Assembly (NCBI RefSeq): GCF_041260155.1
Contig: NW_027248282.1
Coordinates: 1-64,000, forward strand
Direction of reading: 5' to 3'
Source: Ptychodera flava
Taxonomy: Eukaryota > Hemichordata > Enteropneusta > Ptychoderidae
DNA length: 64,000 bases
A program made the position numbers and the translations under genes. This document shows, piece after piece, positions 38,010 through 50,084 of this stretch. Position 1 is the first letter of the stretch; each line of letters opens with the position of its first letter. The notes under the pieces are model-generated. The model ran no database searches and had not been told where the DNA came from. It saw only the letters and a list, made by a program, of their open reading frames with translations.

Positions 38010-38320
38010 GTTAAATTGTCGATATTTCCCGATATTTATCGGCGATTTGGGGACTCTAATATCCTCCCTACAAGACGATACTAGAAATTGTACCTTGTTT
38101 CTCGGCACGCTCGGTCTGTGAAATCGCCGGTACTTATCTGATATTATCGGCGATTTGGGGACTTTAACATCGATACTACACTTGTCAAATAGCCGGGTAT
38201 CATCCGATAAATATCGAAGATTTCACCATCTTATATAGATCTGGCTCAACCCTAGACAACACTAATTAAAGACTTGTCAAATCACAGGTACATATCCGAT
38301 ATATCGGAGATTGCCCTATT
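38010..38320. repeat. Imperfect repeats around a CCGATATATCGG-like palindrome
   Basis: Four related stretches: 'cccgatatttatcggcgatt' (about 38027), 'ctgatattatcggcgatttg' (about 38137), 'tccgataaatatcgaagatt' (about 38200) and 'tccgatatatcggagattgc' (about 38297). The first two share 'cggcgatttggggact'. Spacing is about 60-110 bp. Each is self-complementary around its centre. Confidence 0.6.
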
Positions 38321-39365
38321 CATATATCTCACTTAACAATTATGTATCCGATATCACATAAAAGTCCAATGTCGTTGGGTCCTTTCGTGTAAAGTCAATT
38401 TCACTGCGCACATTGTCGTCGTCGTTTGAGATATGATTCTAGGTTTCGGTGAGTTCAAAGTAAAGAAGGTATATGACAGTACTGACATGTACGCGCCTTT
38501 GTCAGACCGGGAAACATGAGGAGATATGACAGAAGTTTTACATATTACCATGGAGGTATACCTCTATGGTATTAAGCAACGTGACAGTTTGTGGAGAGAC
38601 AATATCAACTTCATAGAGATTTTTCCTATCAAAACATGCATATAAAGAGGGCCTTTTTTAACATCAACGTTTCGGTCAAGCTTGCCTTGCTCTCTCTTCT
38701 TCGAAATGGACATGTCCTGTCAAATGTCGCTTTGAACTTTGATATAAGGTTGTCGCCAGTATAAATAAAAAGACATCGAGTGCAACCGTAAAAACCCCCG
38801 CAGATTTACGTGTTAGCTAGTGTTGGATATCTCGTTTTCACGTCTGTGGAGAAGATTGAAGTTATCCCGTACGAATATGGTCAGTTTTCACCACTCAAAT
38901 TATGCATTTTATTGCTCACCGTGTCGGTAATAGTGATAGCTGGGTTGAAAATGAGCTGATAGAGACGCTCGGCTTGTGAAATTATTGTAATTACGAGGAT
39001 GTGCTAGGGAGGGCCTGTGATTAAAGCAAGGTTTACACACAGAGTGACCGTTGTTAGAGCGGAATCTCAGTCGCAGTTTTTGTGCTTTTTTGTGCAATCG
39101 TTCCATGTGAACGTAGTTTCAACCACCCAAAGAGAAAAAAAAGGAACAAATGCATTATGAGAGAGTATGTGTCTGTAGAATTATGGTAGGTAATTTACTA
39201 TCTTTGCAGACGTGAAACTAATAGACCGGAAGATCCGTCGCTCGAGGGCGCTCTCTACGCTCCATCCCTACCAGTTACCAGTTTGGCGATGTTTGTGCTC
39301 AATTGTGAATTGCTTTGCCGAGTTTTTGACTCCCAGTTAACCTCCTTTCCTGATTAGTATACAGC

Positions 39366-39370
<5 letters not shown>

Positions 39371-39420
<50 letters not shown>
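39371..39420. repeat. (CT)25 microsatellite
   Basis: Fifty bases of uninterrupted CT dinucleotide. It lies upstream of the 3.7-kb inverted-repeat structure. Confidence 0.98.
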
Positions 39421-39423
<3 letters not shown>

Positions 39424-39700
39424 CATTGTGTCGAGAGGAGATGGGGTGTGGGGGATGTGATGATGGATGGGGATGCGGGATGATGATGGGAAATGATTAT
39501 GTCACGTCGTCGACCTCGCACACCTGTATTCTGCTAGCTTGACGTCAAACTCAAACGTTTCCGACTCAGAATAAAAATGCTGAATACCGACAGAGGAATC
39601 GTGAAAAATAGTTTGAATACTGAAGATATCCACTTGCGCTTCATAGGCCGTCCTACAAACTGCTTAAATCCTGATATGGGGCCCCCCAAGGTTGCTGCAG

Positions 39701-40453
39701 TGCCACAGGTCCAGTAGGCATAGGATTTGTGGATGATTTTTTCCTATAATTATCATAAAAAATAATTATGAATATTAATAAATTATTAATATGAATGTTA
39801 CAGAATATTAAAACTTTTTTACACACAATGTCGTCTACTTTGTGTAAATGCCATCTGGACACTCCATTGTTGTGATAATTATGATTATGAATAAATTATG
39901 ATTATGATTAATAAAGTCATATTTTACACATTGTAATGTGCTTATGTGAACAACCCTCTGGGAACCCTCATACAGTTTCACAATCTATGCCAAAATATAC
40001 AAGTGACACCATTGCCCAGGTTCAGTCTACGGCGAGAGTTACCATTGCCCAGGTTCAGTCTACGGCGAGAGTTACTACACAGTGTATATAATGAGAAGGT
40101 AGCCAGCTCCACTCGACAGTAAACTGACATACCCATGAATTACCTCCGTTTTCTTCACTTCTGCATGTTGATTCTCAAAATTTCTCCCGGTGTTGGCATG
40201 TCCATAAATCAGCCATCAAATCTACCCAGTTTTAGCCACTTAGACGGACAATTTGTGAAGTTTGAGGCTGCGAGAAGGTATATATCGCCAATGAAATGAT
40301 GCTGCCTTAGCGGAATCGACAGCATCCGGGATCTTGTAGGGCCGTTTGCGAAATTTGAATGTAGCCGCCAAGCGGGGCCGAGGGCGGAGCCATGATTTAA
40401 CGTTATTAGATATGCTGACATAATTGATCGTACGGCCAATGAACGCTCGTGAC
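39701..40453. repeat. Left arm of the long inverted repeat
   Basis: Contains an internal tandem duplication of 'accattgcccaggttcagtc' at about 40010 and 40041, mirrored exactly in the right arm, so the duplication predates arm formation or the arms are homogenised. Confidence 0.9.
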
Positions 40454-42678
40454 TTTAATTAGACCTCTCATCAGTTGACCCGAATGTACATGTGTCTGAT
40501 CAACATCAAAACGTGGAATGAGTTTCATTTCTCTAGTTGGACGATGTATTTTTCGAACTTTATAGCAGTTGTAAGGTTGCTCCAAAGCAGCTTACTGGGT
40601 ATGCGATCAATGGAGGTGGTAGCTTCAGCGAAACGGGGACAGCATCAACTGAACAAACACCGCAGTAGGCAGCTCAATATAGATTGCTGCGATCGTGTTT
40701 GCCAGCATTATATACACCTTATCCATATTATTTGATGACACCGTCATCACGTACGTCCATTACAAACGTCCAGATGAAATTCTGACGACAGTGAGCACAC
40801 CGTCATCAACTGTGACCGACTCCTCTGCCCCTCCTCCGCCAAACACATCAGCGACTAATCCGTAGCAATTAGCTAAAATGTTTCCATTAGCTATGATATT
40901 TGGCCGTGGCGGTGACCTTTGATTTGAACGAGTTCGCCGCTGCGATATCATAGCTAGGTTTCCACGGTATCCACCTATTCCCGAAAAACCTCCGCCATGT
41001 GCACATTATACCCACAAATACCTTGAATAGCAAGGAACACGACTAACACTTCCAGGCTTACAAACGTGCTGACATTTTCTTGCCCGTTCTCGTTTCAAAA
41101 TTTTAGTGTTTTTTCCATAGACCCTGCTGCATCCGTGTGTAGCGTCAATTGTTTTTCCCGAAGACAGAAAGTCCTCGCTTCAGTTTCTGAGTGTGATAAA
41201 ACTGCAGAGCTTCGGTTAGGATTTCCAAATCTGCGTAAGGCTGTTCGCAAATGGTTTTTCTATTTGCGTAAAATGTACCAAAAATGCGTACAACATGACT
41301 ACATGTAAGTACCTATATATAACAGCTGTCTACGCGATATCGAAAACCGGTTCAAAAGTCAATGAATAAAGTGTTCAATAAACAACATCAGTGACAATGT
41401 TTTTTCTTTGATATTAGTTTCACAATTTGTTCTGTTCTATTTTCAGTCGACGATTTTAATTCTTACTTATTATTTAGACTACAACTTCCCACTATTGCCT
41501 TCGCTGCTTGACCTATCATCGCTGCTCTGAAGTCAAATTCACTTAGTCTCGGGCCTTCCATGGTTATCGCCATCAGATCATTTAGATCAGGCATAGTCAC
41601 TTAGACAGCTACGTTTCCATTTTGTAATCCTGTTTTGGGTACTGAACCCACGCGCTCACACGGGACAGATGAGACTGGAATCACGGCTGCAATTATGGCC
41701 AATTTTGCAATATTCTGGAATAAGTTTGCAGACCGGCATAAAACTATTATTTTTAAGTCTGCGTAGCATTAACTTAAACTTGATATTGGACTAGGAGATC
41801 TTCAGGGTTTACAAGTATGCATTGGGCGCAGCGAAAAAAACCCATTTTTTGCAATAACGACGAATCTATTGAACTTTTTACATTTTTATTGGTACAGACT
41901 TGAAGGAAAACGTGATTGACAGGATGTAGGACAAAATATTGCTAAATTATGAACATTTTTATCAGCAAACAATTTATTTTTAGTCCTGGATAAACTTCAC
42001 ATTGAAGGGAAACTACGTGTGCTCATGTCTTTGTTACAGAGACTGCGCTTTTTAATGCTTATCGGATTACGCAGACGTCATTTTACTTTGCGTACTTCAA
42101 AGTAATAACATGCTTGAAATACGCAGGATTTTGCGTTAACGGAAGCTCTGTAATAAAACTATTGATAATATTATTAAAATTTCAATTTTTCTCAGTAGTT
42201 TTTGCAAGACATGGATATATTTGTCTAACATATTCAAAGAAAAGTAACAGGTCCTCGTAACGCCAGCACGCGCACGCCTTTTCAATAAAAAAGATATCCA
42301 TTTCAAGGTACATTGTGCTTTGTCTGTAAAACACGTCCGTGACTGCGTTTTTAATATTTTGTTGGGCAGCAAAATAGACGACAGTCAACGCTGCCTGTAT
42401 TTTCATTGTAAATCTCTGAAAATCACAAGTTCAATTGGAAGGTGACTGCGTATTTGTACGTACGTACGCTGTTTTGAGGTCTCCTCGCCAAGTCGCTGAA
42501 CTTGACATATTTTCACAATGTCAACCGGGTATCTATCATAAACAAACGCATCTGCAACCCGTCATCCGTTTGTAATCACACATACATAGCTTGGACCGTT
42601 GACTTGAGGCATCTCCATCCTTGGACAGACCATAAAGTAATCGTACAGTGTAAGTGTAACTTTCGTGTGTAAAAAAAG

Positions 42679-43429
42679 GTCACGAGCGTTCATTGGCCGT
42701 ACGATCAATTATGTCAGCATATCTAATAACGTTAAATCATGGCTCCGCCCTCGGCCCCGCTTGGCGGCTACATTCAAATTTCGCAAACGGCCCTAAAAGA
42801 TCCCGGATGCTGTCGATTCCGCTAAGGCAGCATCATTTCATTGGCGATATATACCTTCTCGCAGCCTCAAACTTCACAAATTGTCCGTCTAAGTGGCTAA
42901 AACTGGGTAGATTTGATGGCTGATTTATGGACATGCCAACACCGGAGAAATTTTGAGAATCAACATGCAGAAGTGAAGAAAACGGAGGTAATTCATGGGT
43001 ATGTCAGTTTACTGTCGAGTGGAGCTGGCTACCTTCTCATTATATACACTGTGTAGTAACTCTCGCCGTAGACTGAACCTGGGCAATGGTAACTCTCGCC
43101 GTAGACTGAACCTGGGCAATGGTGTCACTTGTATATTTTGGCATAGATTGTGAAACTGTATGAGGGTTCCCAGAGGGTTGTTCACATAAGCACATTACAA
43201 TGTGTAAAATATGACTTTATTAATCATAATCATAATTTATTCATAATCATAATTATCACAACAATGGAGTTTCCAGATGGCATTTACACAAAGTAGACGA
43301 CATTGTGTGTAAAAAAGTTTTAATATTCTGTACATTCATATTAATAATTTATTAATATTCATAATTATTTTTTAATGATAATTATAGGAAAAAATCATCA
43401 CAAATCCTATGCCTACTGGACCTGTGGCA
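42679..43429. repeat. Right arm of the long inverted repeat
   Basis: Reverse complement of 39701-40453. Both arms carry the same 76-codon open frame, differing by one residue, which reflects the duplication and not a conserved gene. Confidence 0.9.
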
Positions 43430-43645
43430 GTGCTGGTATAAACCCTACCGCTCCCTCTGCTGTGCGTTGTTGGACTCTGGTCATAGTTGTAATCGACAAG
43501 CAGCAAGGTCTTCCATAATTGTAGGCATACTTGATTTTGTGCTTTCTACATGTCCTCTTTGTGTGAGAAAAACAATTCACGGAATGTCTACCACCAGGGC
43601 TTCGAATGTCCCTCCTATAATGATTGAAGCGGTGACCTGTGATAT

Positions 43646-43701
43646 GTTCAAACACCGTCCCTCCACCTACCGTGGGTGGGTGGAGGGACGGTTGTTCAAA
43701 C
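43646..43701. repeat. 14-bp-stem hairpin flanked by an 8-bp direct repeat
   Basis: GTTCAAAC (43646-43653) and GTTCAAAC (43694-43701) flank ACCGTCCCTCCACC (43654-43667) and its exact complement GGTGGAGGGACGGT (43679-43692), with an 11-nt loop. An 8-bp flanking repeat is the size expected of a hAT-type target duplication, but the insert is only about 40 bp. Confidence 0.8.
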
Positions 43702-44100
43702 GTTATTAGAATCCTTAAAAAGTACAGTGCATTGTTTGAAAACATGTCCTTCACACGTGTAATCACTATTGCTACTGTTGATAAATGAAATCTGTCCAGT
43801 TATACATTAGTATACTGAAATAATCTGCTTGCTCTAATGAAATATTTCGTCTATAAAAAATAGCGTCAATGACACTGTAGCTCCCATCCTGGACTATTTA
43901 GTGTTTGTTCTCTGGTTAGATATTTGAACATGTGTGAAAGGGATAAAGTGCATGAAGTGAAAATACTTAATGAAATGTACTGGAGACAGTGAAATATGTT
44001 TAATGTAATTATTCAGAATATAAAATGGAAAAAATACAGAATGAGATATATCGAATACTGTGATACAACCATTAACTCAACAAGTCATTTACAATGACAT
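43702..44100. other. AT-rich unique stretch, no gene seen
   Basis: No supported frame or RNA gene; separates the inverted-repeat structure from the next hairpin-ended element. Confidence 0.4.
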
Positions 44101-44379
44101 AGTCCCCACTTGTAATAGGAGTATTAGTCTTGATGGGGCAGGAAAATATGGTCATTAAGAAGTATCACTGGAGTGTATATGTTGAGATCTATGGGCACAT
44201 AGGTCTATGTCGTTGTTCCCAATTTGAAACACATGTGGCATGTCTAAGTTATGGTTCTAAATCGGGAAAAAAGCAGACCTCTAGCAGTATTGGCCAGCCA
44301 AGAAATACATATGCGCATTATAAATGAGGTACAAGATGTGACATCTTAAGGTCTAATATCCTATCAAAATTGGAGGTAT

Positions 44380-45800
44380 AGAACTTGTGGTTACTGAAAT
44401 ATGCATATATATGTATAATCAAGGTCAAAGGTCATCGAGGTCACATGACATTTTGAAAAAAAAATTATATTGCTAATTAATCCCTATATGCCAAAAAATC
44501 AGATCTCTAGCTCTATTCGCTTGCCCAGAATTAGATGTGTATATAATTAATGAGGTAAAGCGTGTGTTGTCGTAAGGTCTTCCCATCCTACTAAATACAA
44601 AGGACATAACACTTATTTATTGACATAAACATATATTTTAGGTAAAAGGTCATCGAGGTCACATGACATTTGGTCAAATAGTTTCTCTCCTATAGTTATC
44701 CCTATATACCAAAAATCAGACATCCAGCTCTATTGGCTCGCTCAGAATGAGATATGCGCATAATTATTAAGGTACAGTATGTGGCGTCATAAGGTGTCCA
44801 ATCATACCATACATGAAGGCTGTAGCACTTGTAGTTACCGAGTTATGGAAAAATATGTTATTTTGAGGTCAAAGGTCACCGAGGTCACGTGACATTTTGT
44901 CAAAAAAATTGTTTTGCTAAGTTATCCCTATATACCAAAAATCAGACCTCTAGCTCTATTGGCTCGCTCAAAATTAGATATGTGCATAATTAATGAGGTA
45001 CAATATGTGGCGTCATAAGCTGTCCCATCATACCATACATGAAGGGTGTAGCACTTGTGGTTACTGAGTTATGGAAAATATGTATATTTGAGGTCAAAGG
45101 TCATCCAGGTCACGTGACATTTTGTCAAAAAAATTGTATTGCTAAGTTATCCCTATATACCAAAAATCAGACCTCTAGCTCTATTGGCTCGCTCAAAATT
45201 AGATGTGCGCATAATTAATGAGGTACATATGTGGCGTCATAAGGTGTCCCATCATACCATACATGAAGGCTATAGCACTTGTGGTTACTGAGTTATGGAC
45301 AAATATGTATATTTGAGGTCAAAGGTCACCGAGGTCACGTGACATTTTGTCAAAAAAATTGTTTTGCTAAGTTATCCCTATATACCAAAAATCAGACCTC
45401 TAGCTCTATTGGCTCGCTCAAAATTAGAAATGCGCATAATTAATGAGGTACAATATGTGGCGTCATAAGGTGTCCCATCATACCATACATGAAGGCTGTA
45501 GCACTTGTGGTTACTGAGTTATGGACAAATATGTATATTTGAGGTCAAAGGTCACCGAGGTCACGTGACATTTTGTCAAAAAAATTGTTTTGCTAAGTTA
45601 TCCCTATATACCAAAAATCAGACCTCTAGCTCTATTGGCTCGCTCAAAATTAGATATGCACATAATTAATGAGGTACAATATGTGGCGTCATAAGCTGTC
45701 CCATCATACCATACATGAAGGCTGTAGCACTTGTGGTTACTGAGTTATGGACAAATATGTATATTTGAGATCAAAGGTCATCAAGGTCACATGACATTTT
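44380..45800. repeat. 225-bp tandem repeat, about 6.3 units
   Basis: Landmarks 'ccctatataccaaaaatcag', 'taattaatgaggtac' and 'gtggcgtcataag' recur every 218-226 bp. Units 3-6 are very similar and the first two are more diverged, as expected when the edge of an array ages fastest. Confidence 0.92.
44422..45780 (+). promoter_or_regulatory. Seven nuclear-receptor DR1-type sites, one per 225-bp unit
   Basis: AGGTCAAAGGTCA, a perfect direct repeat of AGGTCA with 1-bp spacing, starts at 44422, 44866, 45091, 45316 and 45542. Degenerate versions start at 44640 (AGGTAAAAGGTCA) and 45768 (AGATCAAAGGTCA). In most units a third AGGTCA follows after 3 bp and runs into CACGTGAC. DR1 is the known site for RXR heterodimers, HNF4 and COUP-TF. 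Presence of the motif is seen; binding is inference. Confidence 0.6.
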
Positions 45801-45969
45801 GTCAAAATATCCGAGATATATGCGTGAACGGATGGACTTACGGATGGACGAACAGACGGACATGACCCAATCTATAAGCTCACTGGACTTCATCCGTGGG
45901 GACTAAAAATTGTGTCACTGCATCCTTTTTGCAATATGAATACGATGAGAAACTAAATTTTTATTTTTC

Positions 45970-46572
45970 GTGGCCTTATACATGGGAGTCTATGGAGATC
46001 TGCCTTATACATGGGAGTCTATGGACGTGTAAACTAAAAATATGCAAATTTCACCACGATTTGCCCAAATTTGGGAAAGGTCACTCCTATGCACTTCCAT
46101 ACCAAGTTTCAAATCAATCGGACTTGTGCTTTCAAGGCAGGAGATTTTTTGACCAAAAATGGGAGAAAATTACAAAAAAATTCATGAAAAATAGCAAGTC
46201 CAAGATACTGACCCAAGATGTGCACAATCATTTCATGTCAGCCCAAAGTACTTACATGCTAATTTTTCATGTAATCTGCTCAGTGGTTATTGAGTTTTTT
46301 CAATTTTGACTGTTTTTACATTTTTTCACTTAATTTGCATATTTTTGGCAATGACAACTTCATTTGAACAAAATCTCATCTACAGCCCATCATCCATGTA
46401 CACACCAAATATCAAGATGAAATGTACAGCGGTTTTGGAGTTTTTGATGTTGACGGACAGACATACAGACATACAGACATACAGACGTACAGACATACAT
46501 ACATACAGACATTTCCCTAGCCTATAAGAATAGCTTCCATTGCCATATATACATATGGCAATGGGAGCTAAA
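45970..46572 (+). mobile_element. 3' part of another hairpin-ended element
   Basis: Contains two copies of 'ttatacatgggagtctatgg' (about 45976 and 46004), then unique AT-rich sequence, an ACAGACAT microsatellite (about 46453-46511) and the terminal hairpin 'agcttccattgccatata' ... 'tatggcaatgggagct' followed by AAAAA. No matching 5' terminus (expected AGCTCCCATTGCC) was found, so the left boundary is uncertain or the copy is truncated. Confidence 0.5.
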
Positions 46573-47269
46573 AAACCCCTATCATCTGTGCTCTCGCTGT
46601 CGCTCATAATGTTCATAAATTGAGAACAAATATAAAATTTACGGGAAAATGTAAATTTACATGCATGATTGGCCATTTACAATTTTGTTATTTTTGTAGC
46701 CTGATTTATTGTTAAGTTTATGAATTCTCAGGAAATACTAGTATTCTGTCATATCTTGTCTTTCAAAAACTACTCTGCCCCTATCATCAGCCTTTGATTG
46801 ACACACATGGTGATAGCACAGCCCCTCTACTGTGGTGATAGCCAGCTTTGGAATTTGACTTGTGCCTACATGAGCAGTGAAGTCACTCCAAGTGAATAAT
46901 TATAAAATTTCAAAGCAATTTTACGGTTTCAGCATTCTCGCAGGCCAGAGCGATAATTTCCGCTCCGCTGACCTCCGCAAAAATCAAGCTCTGGCAGAAT
47001 ACGCCGGGAAACTGCGGAAGTACGAATGGGGGTTAATTAATTATTCATGAGAACATATCATCAGAATTAGCCAATCACGAATAAGTTTTACAAAGTCATG
47101 TCGGGTCGTAAGCTCCTCATTGTCTGTGTGTACACAATCGCTTTCAGGGCCTGAGATCCTCTGGTTCTGTTGCACCTCTTCCGATGTATGTTGCATTAAA
47201 TCCGACAGCTTTCAAAATTTTGACTGTTTTTCTGTCATGATCGAGAGCAACGGCGACACCATTTGAATA
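46573..47269. other. Non-coding stretch, one dispersed motif
   Basis: No gene seen. The segment about 46925-47000 ('gccagagcgataatttccgc', 'gctgacct') is similar, in inverted orientation, to about 59660-59735, so a small dispersed repeat is likely present. Confidence 0.4.
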
Positions 47270-47274
47270 CTATG

Positions 47275-50079
47275 CAGGGTTTTACATGACGCGCATTTCT
47301 GCGTCCTTTACGCATAAAACCGGACCCAGGACCCCTCAAAAACTAAACTACGCGTCCCTTCGGACGCACAATATCTGTTGCCGGTGTATATCTCGCGAAG
47401 CTGCTGACACGTAAAACACATCCCAGTAAACCTTACCGACCCCATACTTTAATAGAATGCTCCGTAGTGCATTGGCCTCCACTGTTTGATGACCAACGGT
47501 ACCCGCGGAAACAAATTTTACTACCGTAAAAAGTGACTTTCAAAATGTAAACTGATTCTTAATTGGTCGATATCTTGTTTGCGGCGATCAATACGTCTTT
47601 ATGCATTATGGCGGGTCGTGTCAAATACCGAAAACAAGCCGATCTGCGAAAGTTTTTCGACGGCCGCAGCAACCAGCACGATGTAGGTTCGGTCGAGGCC
47701 GAAACAGCAGCTACGCCATGCGATACTGATACATCAGATCCCCCGGCCAAGTCAGCAAAATTACGAACATTCAACAGAAGTTGGCTCGATAGATTTAAAT
47801 GGCTTCGATATTCTGAAGAGCGAAACGTCATGGAATGCGATGTATGTTGAAATCGAATGTTACATGCCCGTTCACGGAAGGTTGTTCTAATTTTCAACAT
47901 TCAACTCTCACTCGTCATCAGGACTCGAAAAGTCATCTCACAAGTGCTAAAATCCTAAGCTTGAGGTCACAATTTACTACTGCTCGCAAATCTGCAGAGG
48001 ACCGCAGGTACCAAGGTGCAGGGTATGAGTAACGAACTCGAGGCGTACGCTGCACAATTACGTACTGTTTACCTGATTGCTAAACGTGACCTTCCGTGCG
48101 ATGTATTCACTGACATCATGCATCTACAGAATCTGAACGGCTTAGACATGATTACAAACGTCCTCAGATAGTTATGGAGTTTGAAGAGTGTATTCAACGT
48201 GTGATCGAGAAGTCCCTGATTGATAGCATACATGCAACTTGCAAGTGATTTCATCGGTATAATGTTGGATGAGACTTGTGACATAACCGTTCATAAGAAA
48301 CTTGCCATATATGTTCGATATATTCAGAATGGCGAGGCGAATGTTTTCTTTCCTCGGTAACCAGCAAATTGCCACTGCTGCAGGGATCGAAAACGCCTTG
48401 ATTGAATTTTTGACTAGGAAAGAAATCTGTGACGCGGCCGTAGACAAAATATATGGACTAGGGAACAGACGGGGCGGCCGTAATGACCGGTCGTTTGAAC
48501 GGGTTGGGTGCAAAATTAAAAGCCAGAAATCCCAACCTTGTTCAAGTGCATTGTGTTGCACATCGATTGAATCTTGCTGCTTCTCAAGCAGGCAGAGATA
48601 TTGAATATTGCAAAGAATATCATAATATAATCCATTCATTGTATAATACTTTAATGACTCTAGTGTGAGATATGACAAACTTCGAGAAATTCAAACTCTG
48701 TTGAATGGGAAGGCAAAACAAATAACTGAGCCTACATCTGTTCGCTGGTTGTCGGTTGAATCAGCTGTCAAGATGATTTTCATCAGTTTTGAGCCAATTG
48801 CCTTGGCACTTGCAAGTGACAAAAAAGGGGGAAAGGCTGATGGGCTGTTGAAATTTGTCTCCAATTCATTGTTTCTGCTATTCACTGCCTTTTGATTGAT
48901 GTCCTTACTGTGATTGGAATTTTGAGCCTTACATTTCAGAAAGATTCTGTCAACCTATCCCATATCAAAAAAAGTGTTCAGTCTACTAGTGACACATTGA
49001 ATACAATGACTAATGATTCACACACTGTCAGAGAAGTCTTTAATGCTTTTGGTGATGTTCCTGGCAATGGTCAGAAAAACACATACAAAAACATTCAAAT
49101 CACTTACAATCAGCCACTCAGACAGAGCTTCTGTAGTGTACGAGAAAATTATATCAACAAACTACTGCAGAATTTAGATTGCAGATTTCCAGATGATGAG
49201 ATGAATATTCTGGAATGTTTTGATGTAATTCTAAACCCACACAGATATCCTGAAAATTTGGCCAACCTACCTGACTATGGGGTCAACCAGCTTGATCAAC
49301 TGTTGAATCATCATAACAATACACCAGGTATTGATGCTGATAGAGCTAGGGCACACTTTCTTGTTTACAAACACTTCACAAGATCTCACACGGACGCACT
49401 GAATTTTGATATGTATATCAAGCTGTTGCTAACTGATTTTACAGAGGAGTATCCTGATCTTGCCATTCTTGCTAAAATTGCTCTTGTCATACCAGTGTCT
49501 TCTGCCCCATGTGAAAGGGGCTTTTCAGTACAAATGCCATCAAACAGTGGGCACGAAATAGACTCAATCCTCAAAGGCTTAATAGACTAATGTTCATCAA
49601 ACTGGTTGGCCCCATCACAGATGATTTTGACTTCATAAACAATGCTAGGTTATTTGCTGAAGGAGCTGCTGGCAGATTGTGAACTCAACCTACTGGACTT
49701 GCTAGGTGAATGCCATTTCAGAGTATGAAATTACCTTCTTGTCAATTTGACAAATTTGAATACTTGTTCAATTTCACAACTTTGTGAACTTGTCATTAAA
49801 GTTATGAGATCATTTCAATTATGAATAGTGTTCTTTGAATTGATCAATGAGGGACCTCAGTATGAACTAGAATTTTCATGTAAGAATAATTTTAAGAAAT
49901 GCGCAACCATTTGCCGTGTGTTATAACACTAATTGAACACAGTGAAGACCATGGCATGGATAAACAATAAAATATTCTTTGAAATAAATTGGGACCCCCA
50001 TATTTTGATGTAGGACTCCCATTTTCGAACACCAGGGGTCCCAGGGACTCTCAAAAGTAAAAAGTGATGTAAAACCCTG
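47275..50079 (+). mobile_element. hAT-superfamily DNA transposon, 2.8 kb, 5-bp target duplication
   Basis: The ends are CAGGGTTTTACAT and ATGTAAAACCCTG, a perfect 13-bp inverted repeat with the hAT-type CAGGG start. CTATG flanks both sides (47270-47274 and 50080-50084). Subterminal sequence near both ends shares a 'cccagg...cctcaaaa'-like stretch. It carries a broken transposase. A 5-bp duplication differs from the usual 8 bp of hAT elements; a second element in this window (52793) also has CAGTG ends and a 5-bp duplication. Confidence 0.88.
47608..49682 (+). pseudogene. Decayed hAT transposase (ZNF862-like)
   Basis: Transposase motifs occur in order but in changing frames. These are an N-terminal 'KYRKQADLRKFF'; a zinc finger from 'ECDVC' into another frame with 'CPFTEGCSNFQHSTLTRHQ'; 'FIGIMLDETCDIT' (first catalytic Asp, about 48247); 'TDGAAVMTGRLNGLGAKL' (second Asp); 'VHCVAHRLNLAA'; and 'PTSVRWLS'. 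The C-terminal dimerisation region has 'SAPCERGFS' (catalytic Glu), then shifts frame to end 'INNARLFAEGAAGRL'. At least four frameshifts or stops break the 2.1-kb region, so no active enzyme is expected. Intact relatives encode the cut-and-paste enzyme of the element that surrounds it. Confidence 0.88.
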
Positions 50080-50084
50080 CTATG

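Larger units (their letters stand above)
35491..39370. other. Non-coding region, small repeats only
   Basis: No frame here has domain, homology or splice support; the longest plus-strand frame (36658-36909, 83 codons) is unrecognised. A G-run lies near 36217-36227. Two local repeat clusters are listed separately (37317-37412 and 38010-38320). Confidence 0.45.
39701..43429. mobile_element. 3.7-kb long-inverted-repeat element or palindrome
   Basis: Left arm 39701-40453 and right arm 42679-43429 (about 750 bp) are reverse complements with very few differences. One is 'ccctacaagatccc' versus 'ccctaaaagatccc'; another is a missing G at 'acaccggg'. Outer ends are TGCCACAGGTCCAGTAGGC and its complement. 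The 2.2-kb centre has no recognised transposase. No target duplication is evident. It could be a non-autonomous long-TIR transposon, a recently formed inverted duplication, or an assembly artefact. Confidence 0.7.
44101..45904 (+). mobile_element. Hairpin-ended element with 225-bp core repeats (same family as 28433-31987)
   Basis: 5' end AGTCCCCACTTG, identical to that at 28433. The 3' end is 'tataagctcactggacttc' then 'atccgtggggactaa', preceded by 'gcgtgaacggatgg' and 'cagacggacatgacc', closely matching the other element's end. The core instead consists of about seven 225-bp units. Shared ends with unrelated cores suggest a modular non-autonomous family, HINE/pearl-like. No coding sequence. 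Confidence 0.7.

Noticed and set aside
40209..42923. A 76-codon frame found twice with almost identical sequence
   Set aside because: It lies in both arms of the long inverted repeat, so the similarity is due to the duplication.
46306..46676. Frames across the ACAGACAT microsatellite (Arg/Thr/Asp- or Cys/Leu/Ser/Val-rich)
   Set aside because: Low-complexity translation of a microsatellite at the 3' end of a mobile element.
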